A stretch of DNA of 64,000 nucleotides from Synechococcus lacustris (GTDB taxonomy: Bacteria > Cyanobacteriota > Cyanobacteriia > PCC-6307 > Cyanobiaceae), in NCBI GenBank assembly GCA_903943975.1, contig CAJAQB010000013.1:1-64000 (forward strand), written 5' to 3'. Positions 40,544 to 50,840 of this stretch are shown here, piece by piece. The notes beneath the pieces are model-generated. The model saw only the letters and a program-made list of their open reading frames with translations. It had not been told where the DNA came from and searched no databases. The position numbers and the translations under genes are program-made. Position 1 is the first letter of the stretch. Each line of letters opens with the position of its first letter.

Positions 40544-41082
40544 TAGTTCCACAGGGGCGAAGTTTGTGGCTCACGATGAAGCCGCCCGTGGGCCTTGAGC
40601 TTGAGGTAAAGCTGGTGATAGTCGCGTTTAAGTGATGGCCCCAGCTGGGCGATTGGCGCCATGATGCCATCGCAGATGATCTTTCCTTTGAACGGGCAAA
40701 GGGCGGTATTCAACACCCAACCGGTTTGGCCGGTGATCTGGGCCAGGGGCTGGGTGAGGCCCACCACGCTGTAGGCCTCCTGGCCCTGGTGGTCCAGCAG
40801 GATCGAGCCACTTTTAAGGTCCTTCAGGTAGATCCAGCGATCGAGCCGCATCTGGCCCAGGGCATCTAGTGCCTGGCTGTCGAGGCTGAAACCCTGCTTA
40901 CGTCCATGGGCCACAGCTTGATCCAGCAGTTCTGGGTTGGCCTGCAGCTGTTCCCGGGCAGTAAACAGGATCCGTGTTATCTGCTTGGCCGGAGCCAGCT
41001 TCAACAGCCGATGAACGGAGAAGGCCACCTGTTCATAGGTAGCAATGAAACGCTGGGCGTCTTCAGGGTTGAGCAGCATCAC
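40543..41082 (-). CDS. Conserved-looking hypothetical protein
   Basis: 179 residues, soluble, not recognised. It opens LNPEDAQRFIATYEQVAFSVHRLL with a helical first half, and has SILLDHQGQEAYSVVGLTQP, KGKIICDGIMAP and DYHQLYLKLKAHGRLH. GC content is like the core genome. The stop overlaps the MFS start (TAATG). A helical N terminus with a beta C-terminal half is all that can be said. Confidence 0.7.
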   Translation of the reverse strand: MMLLNPEDAQRFIATYEQVAFSVHRLLKLAPAKQITRILFTAREQLQANPELLDQAVAHGRKQGFSLDSQALDALGQMRLDRWIYLKDLKSGSILLDHQGQEAYSVVGLTQPLAQITGQTGWVLNTALCPFKGKIICDGIMAPIAQLGPSLKRDYHQLYLKLKAHGRLHREPQTSPLWN

Positions 41083-41105
41083 CTGTGGTTACCCCATGCT
41101 CCTTT

Positions 41106-43706
41106 CTATACCTCCGCCAGCAGCTCCTTGTGCTCAGCACTACTCAGCACCCGGCCACTATCGCTGAAATCTTCGATTAGATCAAAGCTTAGGTAGCGGT
41201 AGAGCTCGCTGGCCAGGGGTGCGATCCGTTCGGCGGCGATCGCTTGGTATTCCTGCTGGGTGGGAATGCGGCCCAGTTGGGCGCAGACCGCCGCCAGTTC
41301 GGCGCTGCCGAGATACACCTGGGCGCCATTGCCGAGGCGATTGTTGAAGTTGCGGGTGCTGGTGGAGAAGACCACGGCGTTATCGGCCACCCGTGCTTGG
41401 TTACCCATGCAGAGCGAACAGCCGGGTAACTCCAGCCGGGCGCCAAAACTTTCAAAGCTGGCGTAATAGCCCTCGGCCTTGAGGGTTTCCTCATCCATGC
41501 GCGTGGGCGGACACACCCATAGGGTGGCGCCACTGGCACTAACGCCCTCCAGCACCTTGGCCGCCGCCCGGTAATGGCCGATGTTGGTCATGCAGGAACC
41601 GATGAACACCTCATCGATCCGTTCGCCGGCCACCTCACTCAGCAGCTTCACATTGTCTGGATCATTGGGGCAGGCCAGGATCGGTTCTGTGAGTTCATCA
41701 AGGTTGATTTCGATCACAGCGGCATACTCGGCATTGGCATCGGCACTGAGCAGCTGGGGATTAGCCAGCCAGGCCTCCATTTCCTTAATCCGCCGCGCCA
41801 GGGTGCGGGGATCTTGATAACCGCGGGCGATCATGTTGTGCAGCAGCGCCACATTGCTGCGGAGGTATTCGGCAACGGTGGCCTCTGAGAGCTTGATCGT
41901 GCAGCCGGCGCAAGACCTTTCGGCGGAGGCGTCGGTGAGCTCAAAGGCCTGTTCCAGCTTCAGATCAGGCAGCCCTTCGATCTCCATGATCCGGCCGGAG
42001 AACACATTTTTCTTGTGGGCCTTTTCCACCGTGAGTAGTCCCTGCTGGATCGCCACATAGGGGATCGCATTCACCACATCCCGCAGGGTTACCCCCGGCT
42101 GCAGCGAACCTTTGAAACGCACCAGCACCGATTCCGGCATGTCTAGGGGCATGGCGCCGATCGCCGCTGCAAAGGCCACCAGGCCGGAACCGGCCGGGAA
42201 GGAGATACCTAGGGGGAAGCGGGTGTGGCTGTCGCCGCCGGTGCCCACGGTGTCTGGCAGCAGCATCCGATTCAGCCAGCTGTGGATGATGCCGTCGCCG
42301 GGGCGCAGGGCCACACCACCGCGGGAACTAATGAAATCAGGCAGTTCAGCGTGGGTTTTAACGTCCACCGGCTTGGGATAGGCGGCGGTGTGACAGAAAC
42401 TCTGCAGCACCAGATCAGCGGAAAAGCCCAAGCAGGCCAGCTCCTTCAGCTCATCACGGGTCATCGGCCCGGTGGTGTCTTGGCTGCCCACGGTGCTCAT
42501 CAGTGGTTCACAGCTGGTGCCGGGGTGTACCCCGGGCAAGCCACAGGCCTTACCCACTAACTTCTGGGCCAGGCTGAAGCCCTGGCCGCCGCCGCTGGGG
42601 TCCTCCGCACGGATGAAAACAGTGCTGGGGGGCAGCCCCAATTGGCTGCGCACCTTATCGGTGAGCGAGCGGCCGATTAGCAGGGGGATGCGGCCGCCGG
42701 CGCGCACCTCATCGCTGATCGTGCTGGGTTTCAGTTCAAAGCGGGCAATGATCTCGCCGGCGTTCACTTCGCCCGCCGCCCGTTCGACCGTGCCGGCGTA
42801 GGGGCGAATTGTGATTACATCACCCGAGTTGAGGGCACTCACATCACATTCGATTGGCAGGGCGCCGGAATCCTCGGCGGTGTTGAAGAAGATCGGCGCA
42901 ATCTTGTTGCCCAGGATTACGCCACCGCTGCGTTTATTCGGCACCTGGGGAATGTCTTTGCCCGTGTGCCAGAGCACTGAATTGATCGCTGATTTGCGCG
43001 AACTGCCGGTGCCCACCACATCACCTACGTAGGCCACGGGATGGCCCTTGGCCTTGAGCTGGGCGATCAGCTCCAGGCCGCCGGGTTGGCGGGTTTCCAG
43101 CATCGCCAGGGCGTGCAGGGGGATGTCTGGCCGGGTGGTGGCGTGGGTGGCTGGGGAGAGGTCGTCGGTGTTGGTTTCCCCCTCCACCTTGAACACCGTG
43201 ACGCTGATTTCGGCGGGCAGCTCGGGCCGGGCGCTGAACCACTCGGCCGCGGCCCAGCTATCCACCACCCGCTGGGCGTAGGCGTTGCTGCTGGCCAGCT
43301 CCAGCACATCGTTGTAGGCGTCGTACACCAGCAGGGTGCGGCCCAGGCCAGTGGCCGCCTCGGCGGCGATGCTGGGATCGCCGCTGGAGAGCAGCTCGAT
43401 CAGGGCGCCCACGTTGTAGCCGCCGATCATCGTGGCCAGCAGCTGGGTGGCCGCCAGGGGGCTAATTAGCGGGCTGCTGAGGCTGCCCTGGGCCACCGCC
43501 TTGAGCCAGCCGGCCTTCACATAGGCGGCCTCATCCACCCCAGGCGGTATCCGTTCGCTGAGCAGTTCCAACAGGAAGGCATCTTCCCCGGCGGGGGGCT
43601 GTTCCAGCAGCTCGATCAGGGCTTCCGCCTGGGCGGCATCTAGGGGTAGGGGGGGGATGCCAAGGGCCTCCCGGTCAGCGGCGGCCTGGCGGTAAGCAGC
43701 GAGCAT
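41106..43706 (-). CDS. acnB: Bifunctional aconitate hydratase 2/2-methylisocitrate dehydratase
   Basis: 866 residues, full length for AcnB. Landmarks are the N-terminal HEAT-like domain ([31 protein letters not shown]), [49 protein letters not shown], and the Fe-S cysteines in [15 protein letters not shown] and [14 protein letters not shown]. It interconverts citrate and isocitrate in the TCA pathway. Divergent from the DAHP synthase gene, with about 80 bases between starts. Confidence 0.97.
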   Translation of the reverse strand: MLAAYRQAAADREALGIPPLPLDAAQAEALIELLEQPPAGEDAFLLELLSERIPPGVDEAAYVKAGWLKAVAQGSLSSPLISPLAATQLLATMIGGYNVGALIELLSSGDPSIAAEAATGLGRTLLVYDAYNDVLELASSNAYAQRVVDSWAAAEWFSARPELPAEISVTVFKVEGETNTDDLSPATHATTRPDIPLHALAMLETRQPGGLELIAQLKAKGHPVAYVGDVVGTGSSRKSAINSVLWHTGKDIPQVPNKRSGGVILGNKIAPIFFNTAEDSGALPIECDVSALNSGDVITIRPYAGTVERAAGEVNAGEIIARFELKPSTISDEVRAGGRIPLLIGRSLTDKVRSQLGLPPSTVFIRAEDPSGGGQGFSLAQKLVGKACGLPGVHPGTSCEPLMSTVGSQDTTGPMTRDELKELACLGFSADLVLQSFCHTAAYPKPVDVKTHAELPDFISSRGGVALRPGDGIIHSWLNRMLLPDTVGTGGDSHTRFPLGISFPAGSGLVAFAAAIGAMPLDMPESVLVRFKGSLQPGVTLRDVVNAIPYVAIQQGLLTVEKAHKKNVFSGRIMEIEGLPDLKLEQAFELTDASAERSCAGCTIKLSEATVAEYLRSNVALLHNMIARGYQDPRTLARRIKEMEAWLANPQLLSADANAEYAAVIEINLDELTEPILACPNDPDNVKLLSEVAGERIDEVFIGSCMTNIGHYRAAAKVLEGVSASGATLWVCPPTRMDEETLKAEGYYASFESFGARLELPGCSLCMGNQARVADNAVVFSTSTRNFNNRLGNGAQVYLGSAELAAVCAQLGRIPTQQEYQAIAAERIAPLASELYRYLSFDLIEDFSDSGRVLSSAEHKELLAEV

Positions 43707-43789
43707 CAGCAGTGGGCAGCGATATACCCATTGTTCCCGCAGGCCCGCCGCCTAGGGTTGTGACCAATGTGTCTGTCTGGCTGAGGGGC

Positions 43790-44830
43790 ATGCTTCCCAC
43801 CTCTGATTTGCACGTGGTGGAAACGCGGCCCCTGGTGGCGCCGGCGATTCTCCATGGCGATCTCCCCCTTAGTGATCGGGCTGCGGAGACCGTGCGGGGC
43901 ACCCGCCAGCGCATCCAGAAGATTCTGCGGGGGGAGGACCCACGGCTGCTGGTGATCGTGGGCCCCTGTTCAGTGCACGACGTGGGGGCAGCGGAGGAAT
44001 ACGCCGGGGCCCTGGCCCGGTTGCGGGAACGCCACCAGGAGCGGCTGGAGGTGGTGATGCGGGTTTATTTCGAAAAACCCCGCACCACCGTGGGCTGGAA
44101 GGGGCTGATCAATGACCCCCATCTCGACGGCAGTTACGACATCAACACCGGCCTGCGCCGGGCCCGCACTTTGCTGCTGCAGCTGGCCGAACAGGGGCTG
44201 CCGGCGGCCACGGAACTGCTGGATCCGGTGGTGCCCCAATACATCGCCGATCTGATCAGCTGGACCGCCATCGGCGCCCGCACCACCGAAAGCCAAACCC
44301 ACCGCGAGATGGCCTCGGGGCTGTCGATGCCGATTGGTTACAAGAACGGCACCGACGGCAGCATCGCCATTGCGATCAATGCCATGGAGGCCGCCGCCCG
44401 CCCCCACCATTTCCTCGGCATCAACGGCCAGGGCCAGGCCTCGATTGTTTCCACCACCGGCAACCCCGATGGTCACCTGGTGTTGCGGGGCGGCGGTAGC
44501 GGCACCAATTACCACCCGGAGGCGATTGCCGTGGCGGCCCAGCAATTGGCGGCCGTGGGCTTACCCCACCGGGTGATGGTGGATTGCAGCCATGGCAATT
44601 CCAATAAGGATTACCGCCGCCAGGGGGAGGTGCTGGAGGCGGTGGCGTCCCAGGTGCGGGACGGCTCCAGCGCTGTGCTGGGGGTAATGATCGAAAGCCA
44701 TTTGGTGGCGGGCAACCAGAAGTTGCCGGCGGATCTTTCGCAACTCACCTACGGCCAGAGCATCACCGATGCCTGCATCGACCTGGCCAGCACCGCAGCC
44801 CTGCTGGATCAGTTGGCGGCGGCGGTCTGA
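43790..44830 (+). CDS. aroG: 3-deoxy-7-phosphoheptulonate synthase (class I)
   Basis: 346 residues from ATG 43790 (GAGGGG just upstream). A GTG at 43712 would leave no room for the divergent acnB promoter. Signatures are LLVIVGPCSVHDVGAAEEYA, RVYFEKPRTTVGWKG, SWTAIGARTTESQTHREMASGLSMPIGYKNGTDG and HGNSNKDY. It joins PEP and erythrose-4-P as the first step of the shikimate pathway. The gene ends against the convergent phytol kinase gene. Confidence 0.96.
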   Translation: MLPTSDLHVVETRPLVAPAILHGDLPLSDRAAETVRGTRQRIQKILRGEDPRLLVIVGPCSVHDVGAAEEYAGALARLRERHQERLEVVMRVYFEKPRTTVGWKGLINDPHLDGSYDINTGLRRARTLLLQLAEQGLPAATELLDPVVPQYIADLISWTAIGARTTESQTHREMASGLSMPIGYKNGTDGSIAIAINAMEAAARPHHFLGINGQGQASIVSTTGNPDGHLVLRGGGSGTNYHPEAIAVAAQQLAAVGLPHRVMVDCSHGNSNKDYRRQGEVLEAVASQVRDGSSAVLGVMIESHLVAGNQKLPADLSQLTYGQSITDACIDLASTAALLDQLAAAV

Positions 44831-44831
44831 G

Positions 44832-45488
44832 TTAAGGCCCCAGCCAGCTGCATAGCCAGGCGGTGGCCAGCGGCACGCTGAGGTTGTCGAGGCCCCCCCA
44901 GGAGAGCTGTTCCAGGGCCGTGGCCGTGGCGGCAATCGCCAGCAGCAGCCCCCAGGGGGCCCCAGGTAGGAGCAGCAGCAACACCCCAGCACTGACGCTG
45001 GCCATCAGGGCGGTGCCCCAAAGCGATTTGGTTTGGCCAAACAGCTTCCAGCGGAAGCTGGGCAGGGCGGCACCGCCGAGGCCGGCGAGGCCGTCCCCCA
45101 GGGCCATGGTCAACACCCCGGCGGTTACCAGTTCGGGGCGGCTGGGCCAGTAAAGGGCCAGCAGCAGGGATATTGAGGCGCCGTAGGCGATCGTGCCCCA
45201 GCTGTGGCGACCCACGTCTTCCACCGCCGGCAGCAGCCGGTAGCGGTGGTTGAGGGCGGTGATCAGGGTGGCCCCTAGGGCAGCGGGTAGGGCGATCGCC
45301 AGGGGAATGGCAGTGGCCCAGGCGATCGGCAGGGCCAGGCCGGCCCCCATGTGCACCAGCTTGCGACTCAGTTCCCGTTGGCCGGGCCAGAGGCGGCGGG
45401 CCAGCCCAGCGGCCGTGAGCACCAGGGCCAGCCAGAGCAGCACCAGGGCCAAGCCACCCAGCAGGGGCAAACCACTAACCAGGGGCAA
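44832..45488 (-). CDS. Phytol kinase / polyprenol kinase family membrane protein
   Basis: 218 residues, about six helices. GQRELSRKLVHMGAG, HSWGTIAYGASISLLL, LTMALGDGLAGLGG (the DGLAGL nucleotide-binding motif) and GQTKSLWGTALMAS are the signature of the phytol/dolichol kinase family. It likely salvages phytol for tocopherol and chlorophyll synthesis. It starts 4 bases after the sigma factor stop, so the two are cotranscribed. Confidence 0.88.
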   Translation of the reverse strand: MPLVSGLPLLGGLALVLLWLALVLTAAGLARRLWPGQRELSRKLVHMGAGLALPIAWATAIPLAIALPAALGATLITALNHRYRLLPAVEDVGRHSWGTIAYGASISLLLALYWPSRPELVTAGVLTMALGDGLAGLGGAALPSFRWKLFGQTKSLWGTALMASVSAGVLLLLLPGAPWGLLLAIAATATALEQLSWGGLDNLSVPLATAWLCSWLGP

Positions 45489-45491
45489 GGG

Positions 45492-46463
45492 TCAGGCGGC
45501 GTTTTGTTGGTTGGTGATCAACCTCAGTTTGAGGATCGCCTTTGCTTCCAGCTGGCGCACCCGTTCGCGGGAAACGTTGATCTGGCGGCCGATTTCAGCG
45601 AGGGTGAGCGGTTCGGCCCCTTCCAGGCCGAAGCGCAGCTTGAGAATCTTTTGCTCCCGTTCGTTTAGCTGGGTGATCCAGGTGCCCAGGTGTTCCTTCT
45701 GAATCCGACGGTCCATGTGGTCCATCGGTTCCATGCTCACCGGGTCGGGGATCAGTTCGCCGAGGGTGCTGCGGTCTTCCTCGCCGCGGGCGTGGGCATC
45801 CAGGGAGGCGCAGGGGGCGCTCTGGCTTAGCAGTTCCTCCAGTTCCTGGGGTTCCATGCCCAGGGCATGGGCCAGTTCCAGGCGGTTGGGCTGGCGACCA
45901 AAGCGGTGGGAGAGTTCGCGGGTAACGCGCCGCATCTTCGACAGCTTTTCGCTGATGTGAATCGGCAGGCGAATGGTGCGGGCGCTGTTGTCGATTGCCC
46001 GGGTCATGCCCTGGCGGATCCACCAATAGGCGTAGGTGGAGAACTTGTAACCCATGGCAGGGTCAAATTTGTCCACAGCCCGTTCCAGGCCGATCGCCCC
46101 TTCCTGCACCAGATCCAGCAGCTCCAGGCCCTGGTTTTGATATTTCTTAGCGACGCTCACCACCAGCCGCAGGTTGGCCGCCATCATTCGATCCCGGGCC
46201 CGGCAACCCATGCGCACCTGGTGCCGTTGGCGGGGGGTGCGCTCGTTTTCAGCAATTTCCTGCAGGCGCTTCATCTGCTGCACCTGGTGGGCCAGCTCAA
46301 TTTCCTCTGCGGCGGTTAGTAGCGGCACCCGGCCGATGTTGCTCAGATACCACCCGATCGAATCGGTGCTCAGGCGGCCGCCGCTGCGATTGCTCGCCTT
46401 TCCAACGGCAGGGCGGGCCGGGGTTTGTTTCCCCTCGGGCCGGGCCCGTTGCGGTGTCCCCAT
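45492..46463 (-). CDS. Group 2 sigma-70 family factor
   Basis: About 323 residues. DSIGWYLSNIGRVPLLTAAEEIELAHQVQ (region 1.2), ANLRLVVSVAKKYQNQGLELLDLVQEGAIGLERAVDKFDPAMGYKFSTYAYWWIRQGMTRAI (region 2), and LTLAEIGRQINVSRERVRQLEAKAILKLR (region 4.2) are complete. Lack of a long region 1.1 and the cyanobacterial style indicate a non-primary RpoD-like factor used for light, carbon or nitrogen responses. ATG 46463 follows a GTG that is also possible. It precedes phytol kinase. Confidence 0.94.
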   Translation of the reverse strand: MGTPQRARPEGKQTPARPAVGKASNRSGGRLSTDSIGWYLSNIGRVPLLTAAEEIELAHQVQQMKRLQEIAENERTPRQRHQVRMGCRARDRMMAANLRLVVSVAKKYQNQGLELLDLVQEGAIGLERAVDKFDPAMGYKFSTYAYWWIRQGMTRAIDNSARTIRLPIHISEKLSKMRRVTRELSHRFGRQPNRLELAHALGMEPQELEELLSQSAPCASLDAHARGEEDRSTLGELIPDPVSMEPMDHMDRRIQKEHLGTWITQLNEREQKILKLRFGLEGAEPLTLAEIGRQINVSRERVRQLEAKAILKLRLITNQQNAA

Positions 46464-46660
46464 CACCCTGGCCTCCTGAGAATTTAATTTGGCCAGAATT
46501 TAGCACCTTTCGCCCCCATATATAAGTGTAATTACGAAGACAACCGGGGGAACAGCAAGGGGTTAAACGTGCTTCCGGTAACAATCGGATCAAAGGCCCC
46601 AGTGGGGGAGGCGCATCGCCTCAGATTTTGCCAAATCCGGTCAGTTTGCTTACTGGTTGA

Positions 46661-46687
46661 GCGCCGCAGAAAGCGGCGCGTTTTCTT
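46661..46687. terminator. Hairpin between ppk and the sigma factor gene
   Basis: GCGCCGC-AGAAA-GCGGCGC followed by GTTTTCTT on the plus strand. It is 7-33 bases beyond the ppk stop on the minus strand, where the T-rich side lies before the stem rather than after. It probably ends ppk transcripts, or stops plus-strand readthrough. Confidence 0.55.
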
Positions 46688-46693
46688 GAGCAT

Positions 46694-48850
46694 TTATGCC
46701 GGCTGCCCTTGCACGGCATTCCAATGATTCATTAAGTCGAGCTGGGAATCGTGTACTTCCCCATCGGGCTGACGCAGCACAAATTGACCGTCGGCATGCA
46801 TATCCCAGGCGCCACGGTTGTCATTGAGGTAGATCTGCAGCAGTTCCTCTAGGCGGCTGCGCAGTAGGGGGTCCTCCACTGGGGTTACTGCCTCCACCCG
46901 CCGGTCGAGGTTGCGCCCCATCCAGTCGGCGCTGCCGATAAACACCTCCGGCTGCTGGCCATTGCTGAACCAAAAGATGCGGGAGTGTTCGAGGAAACGA
47001 CCAATAACGCTGATCACGCGAATGTTTTCGCTGTGCCCCTCAAGGCCGGGTCGCAGGCTGCAAACCCCGCGGATGATCAGGTCGATCTTCACCCCGGCTT
47101 GGGAGGCCTCATAGAGCAGCGATATCAGGCGGGGATCCACCAGAGAGTTCATTTTGCAGATGATCTGGCCGCCCCTGCCACTGCGGGCATGGTCAATCTC
47201 CCGCTGGATCAGGGCCTCCATGCCGGACCGCAGGGTTACCGGGGCCACCAGCAGTTTGCGGAAGCTCTGTTGCTTGGAGAAACCGGTCAAATAGTTGAAA
47301 AGTTCCACCAGGTCGTGGCCCAGCTCCGGCCGGGCGCTGAGCAGGCCCACATCGGTATAGAGCCTGGAGGTTTTCGAGTTGTAGTTGCCAGTGCCCACGT
47401 GCACATAGGAGCGCAGCTCCTCCCGCTCCCGCCGCAGCACCAGGGTCACCTTTGTGTGGGTCTTGAGGCCGATCACGCCATAAACCACATGGACGCCGGC
47501 ATTTTCCAGTTGCCGGGCCCATTGGATGTTGTTCTCTTCGTCAAAGCGGGCCTTGAGTTCCACCAGGGCCATCACCTGCTTGCCGTTTTCAGCCGCAGTG
47601 ATCAGCGAGCTGATTACTTTTGAGTCCTTAGAGACCCGGTAGAGGGTCATCTTGATGGCGAGCACATCGGGGTCATCGGCCGCCTGGGCGATGAATTCCT
47701 CCACCGAGGAGCTGAACAGGTCGTAGGGGTGATGCACCAGCACATCACCACGTTTGAGCACGTCGAAGACGCTCTCGAATTCCTCCGGTTTGATTGAGCC
47801 ATCGGCCAGCAGGGCCTTCTGGGCCCTGGCTAGGGGGGCGGCAATCCGGGCCAGTTGGGGTTCGTCTTTGAGCTGGGGCAGGGGCAGGCCGGTGAGGGCA
47901 AACAGGTCATCGAGGCCGAGGGGACCATTGATCTGATAGAGGTCTTCCGCTTCCACGGCCATGCCTTCCATAAGCAGGTCGATCACGTCTTGGGGCATCT
48001 CATCGGCCACCTCCAGGCGCACCACCTCGCCGCCCATCCGTCGTTTGCGCAGGCCCTCCTGTAGGGCCAGCATCAGGTCATCGGCCTCCAGTTCCCGCAG
48101 TTCGAGGTCGGCGTCCCGGGTTACCCGGAAGAAGTAATGACCCTCGATGGTCATGCCTGGGAAGAGCAGGGCCAGGTTGAAGGCCACCACCTGCTCCAGG
48201 GGTACAGCCGTGTACAGCACCGGCCGGTCGCTTTCGGCTAGTTCCAGGGGCAGTTTGATGAAACGGGGCAGGTTCTTCTGGGGAACCTTCACCCGGGCAA
48301 ATTGTTGCTCCCCAGTTTCAGGATCACGGATCAACGCGGCGATGTTGAAGCTGAGGTTGCTGATAAAGGGGAAGGGGTGGGCCGGATCCACCGCCAGGGG
48401 GGTGAGCACCGGAAATATTGCATTGCGGAAATGGTTATTCACCCATTCCTTCTGGGCCGCATTCAGTTGCCCGTAATCAAGTAGCTGCACCCCCTGCTGG
48501 GCCAGTTGGGGCTTGAGCTGGGCCCGGTAATGCTCCTGCTGTTGTTCCAGCAGTGGCCGCAGTTTGGCCTGGATCTCCTGCAGTTGTTTCAACGGCGTGA
48601 GGCCATCCACGCTCAGGGTTTCGATGCCTGCCTCCACCTGGGACTTCAGGGACGCCACGCGCACCATGAAGAACTCATCGAGGTTGTTGCTGAAGATGGC
48701 GCTGAACTTGGCCTGTTCCAGCAATGGCGTGCGCTGATCCTGGGCCTGGGCCAGCACCCGTTGGTTGAAGTCGATCCAGGCCAGTTCCCGGTTTAGGTAG
48801 AGCTCGGGGGCAAGGGCGGCGGGGGCCATGGGGGGTGCGGAGGCAGCCAT
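46694..48850 (-). CDS. ppk1: Polyphosphate kinase
   Basis: 718 residues, full length. ELYLNRELAWIDFNQRVLAQA, FSAIFSNNLDEFFMVRVASL, VDPAHPFPFISNLSFN, HHPYDLFSSSVEEFIAQAADDPDVLAIKMTLYR, AENGKQVMALVELKARFDEENNIQWARQLENAGVHVVYG and GLKTHTKVTLV (phospho-His region) are typical. It makes polyphosphate from ATP for phosphate and energy storage. It ends at a GC hairpin. The following MFS gene is separate. Confidence 0.97.
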   Translation of the reverse strand: MAASAPPMAPAALAPELYLNRELAWIDFNQRVLAQAQDQRTPLLEQAKFSAIFSNNLDEFFMVRVASLKSQVEAGIETLSVDGLTPLKQLQEIQAKLRPLLEQQQEHYRAQLKPQLAQQGVQLLDYGQLNAAQKEWVNNHFRNAIFPVLTPLAVDPAHPFPFISNLSFNIAALIRDPETGEQQFARVKVPQKNLPRFIKLPLELAESDRPVLYTAVPLEQVVAFNLALLFPGMTIEGHYFFRVTRDADLELRELEADDLMLALQEGLRKRRMGGEVVRLEVADEMPQDVIDLLMEGMAVEAEDLYQINGPLGLDDLFALTGLPLPQLKDEPQLARIAAPLARAQKALLADGSIKPEEFESVFDVLKRGDVLVHHPYDLFSSSVEEFIAQAADDPDVLAIKMTLYRVSKDSKVISSLITAAENGKQVMALVELKARFDEENNIQWARQLENAGVHVVYGVIGLKTHTKVTLVLRREREELRSYVHVGTGNYNSKTSRLYTDVGLLSARPELGHDLVELFNYLTGFSKQQSFRKLLVAPVTLRSGMEALIQREIDHARSGRGGQIICKMNSLVDPRLISLLYEASQAGVKIDLIIRGVCSLRPGLEGHSENIRVISVIGRFLEHSRIFWFSNGQQPEVFIGSADWMGRNLDRRVEAVTPVEDPLLRSRLEELLQIYLNDNRGAWDMHADGQFVLRQPDGEVHDSQLDLMNHWNAVQGQPA

Positions 48851-48861
48851 TGGGCCGGACC

Positions 48862-50076
48862 CTAGCCCGCTGGCCTAAGGGTTCTGTTAACGCTTAGAAC
48901 ACCAACCGCGAAAAGAATCACCGCCGCCAGCAGAAACGGGCTGGTATGGCCCCAGTGCTCATAGCTCAGGCCCATTAGCGGTGGTCCCAGGAAGCTGCCC
49001 AGGCTCTGCAGCCCCTGGAGGCTGCCGAGGGCGGCCCCCTGGCCACCGGCATCAAGCCGCCGTGACACCAGGCTGCGCAGGCTGGGGATCACCAGGCCGG
49101 TGCCGGTGGCCAGCAGCGCCACGGCGCTGAATACCACCGCTTGGGCATTGGCGATTGTGGCCGTGGGGATCAGCAGGCAGCCCACCAGCACTAGGGCCAG
49201 GCCCACCAGGGTGAGCCGTTGTTCGCCGAAGCGTTTCACCAGGGGACCGATCAGCCCCCCCTGCACCACCGTGGCCACCACGCCCACGATCAGAAAGGCG
49301 GTGGTGGCCAGGGTCGGCCCCCAGCCGAACACCTGTTTGAAATAGAGCACCAACACGGCGGTAAAACCGTTGAAGGCCAGGAAGAACAGGAAAAAGCCAA
49401 GGCAGAGGCTGCTCACCTGCGGATTGCCAAACACCTTGGCCAGTTGGGCAAAGGGGTTGAGGGTCCGTTTGCGGGGCAGGGCTCGGCGTTGCTCTGGGGG
49501 ATGGGTTTCCGGCAGCAGGAGAAGCACCAGCAACAGGTTCACGGCGGCGATCGCCACGGAGATCCACACCGGCAGGGTCACACTCCAGCGGGCCAGCAGG
49601 CCGCCGAGGGCTGGGCCAAGGATGAAGCCGAGGCCAAAGGCCACACCGATCAGGCCAAAGGCCTTGGCCCGATTCTCTGGGCTACTGATATCGGCCAGCA
49701 CTGCGGCGGCGGTGGCGGCGGTGCCACCGCTGAAGCCATCCAGCAGGCGGCCGCCAAATAACAACAGCAAGGGCCAGGCGCTGCCCTGGGCCCAGGGGAT
49801 TTCCAGGGTGGTGGCAAACAGGCTGAGCCCCAGCACCGTGCCCGCCACGCTGCAGGCGATCACCGGCCGGCGGCCGAAACGATCGCTGAGGGCACCGATC
49901 AGGGGGGTGGCCAGGAACTGGGCCAGGGCATAGCTGCCCGCCATCAGGCCCAGGATGGTGCCACTGCTGGTGAAGCTGGCCAGCAGGAAGGGCAGCAGCG
50001 GAAACACCAGGCTTTCCCCCACCCGATCGTTCAGCAGGGTCACGAACACGCAGAGCAGCGTGGACGGACGTTTCAT
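48862..50076 (-). CDS. MFS multidrug/tetracycline-type exporter
   Basis: 404 residues with 12 helices. FPLLPFLLASF, GSYALAQFLATPLIGALSDRFGRRPVIACS (motif A) and RLLDGFSGGTAATAAAVLADIS are typical of the TetA-like DHA1 subgroup. An internal ENRAKAFGLIGVAFGLGFILGPALGG is motif C of antiporters. The substrate cannot be told. High GC, matching the core genome; starts upstream of ppk on the same strand with 11 bases between. Confidence 0.9.
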   Translation of the reverse strand: MKRPSTLLCVFVTLLNDRVGESLVFPLLPFLLASFTSSGTILGLMAGSYALAQFLATPLIGALSDRFGRRPVIACSVAGTVLGLSLFATTLEIPWAQGSAWPLLLLFGGRLLDGFSGGTAATAAAVLADISSPENRAKAFGLIGVAFGLGFILGPALGGLLARWSVTLPVWISVAIAAVNLLLVLLLLPETHPPEQRRALPRKRTLNPFAQLAKVFGNPQVSSLCLGFFLFFLAFNGFTAVLVLYFKQVFGWGPTLATTAFLIVGVVATVVQGGLIGPLVKRFGEQRLTLVGLALVLVGCLLIPTATIANAQAVVFSAVALLATGTGLVIPSLRSLVSRRLDAGGQGAALGSLQGLQSLGSFLGPPLMGLSYEHWGHTSPFLLAAVILFAVGVLSVNRTLRPAG

Positions 50077-50131
50077 GCGGTGCGGGCCCGGCGGTTCCTG
50101 AAACTACTGGCCCAGCAGTGAGGGCTTTGAT

Positions 50132-50749
50132 TTAGTTGCTGCTGGGGGCATCGCGGTCATGCAGCTTGTTGCCATATACATAGGTTGCCTTCACGGCCCG
50201 ATCGTCCCCCAGCATCATCAACACAAACAGGATTTCCAGGGGGGGTTTGGCATGGTCCATCCTCCAGGCCAGGAAGGGGGTTGACTGCTTATCTAGCACT
50301 ACGAAATCAGCTTCTTTGCCGAATTCAAAATTACCCAGCTTGTCGTCCATTGCCAGGGCCCTGGCGCCCCCGAGGGTAGTTAAATAGAATGCTTCAAAGG
50401 GAGATAGGGAATAGCCCTGGAGTTGAGCTGTTTTGTAGGCCTCTTCCATGGAGCGCAGCATGGAAAACGTGTTGCCGGCTCCGAAGTCGGTTCCTAGGGC
50501 AACTTTTACGCCAAAATCCTTGGCTTTTTGGAATTTGAAAAGGCCGCTGCCCAGGAACATGTTGGAGGGCGGATTTGGGCAAAGGACGGAGCCTGTTTCC
50601 TTATGGCCAAGGGCGCTTACCTTGCCGTTTTCAACAACAAGAATTCCATCCTCGAGGAATTCATAGGCGTCTTTGTTGTAACGGGGATCATCAAGAACAT
50701 GGAAAATCGAAGCCCGATAAGCCTGTTTGCCGCCGATTTTGCCGCCCAT
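50132..50749 (-). pseudogene. guaD: Guanine deaminase with internal deletion
   Basis: 205 residues in one frame against about 440 for intact enzymes. The N-terminal strand domain is present (AYRASIFHVLDDP, EFLEDGILVVENGKVSALG). The frame then passes directly to SVLCPNPPSNMFLGSGLFKFQKAKDFGVKVALGTDFGAGNTFSMLRSMEEAYK and the normal C terminus. The missing 200 or so residues carry the metal-binding His-x-His and proton-shuttle residues, so the product cannot deaminate guanine. It lies beside a decayed transporter, probably its former uptake partner. Confidence 0.82.
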
Positions 50750-50840
50750 GGATGTGAATATGTGAGGAGCAACGTGAAAAGGTCACGCCTGCCCTCAGTT
50801 TGGTACCGCCTCGGCAAAGTTTGTAGCTTTAATGAAATTT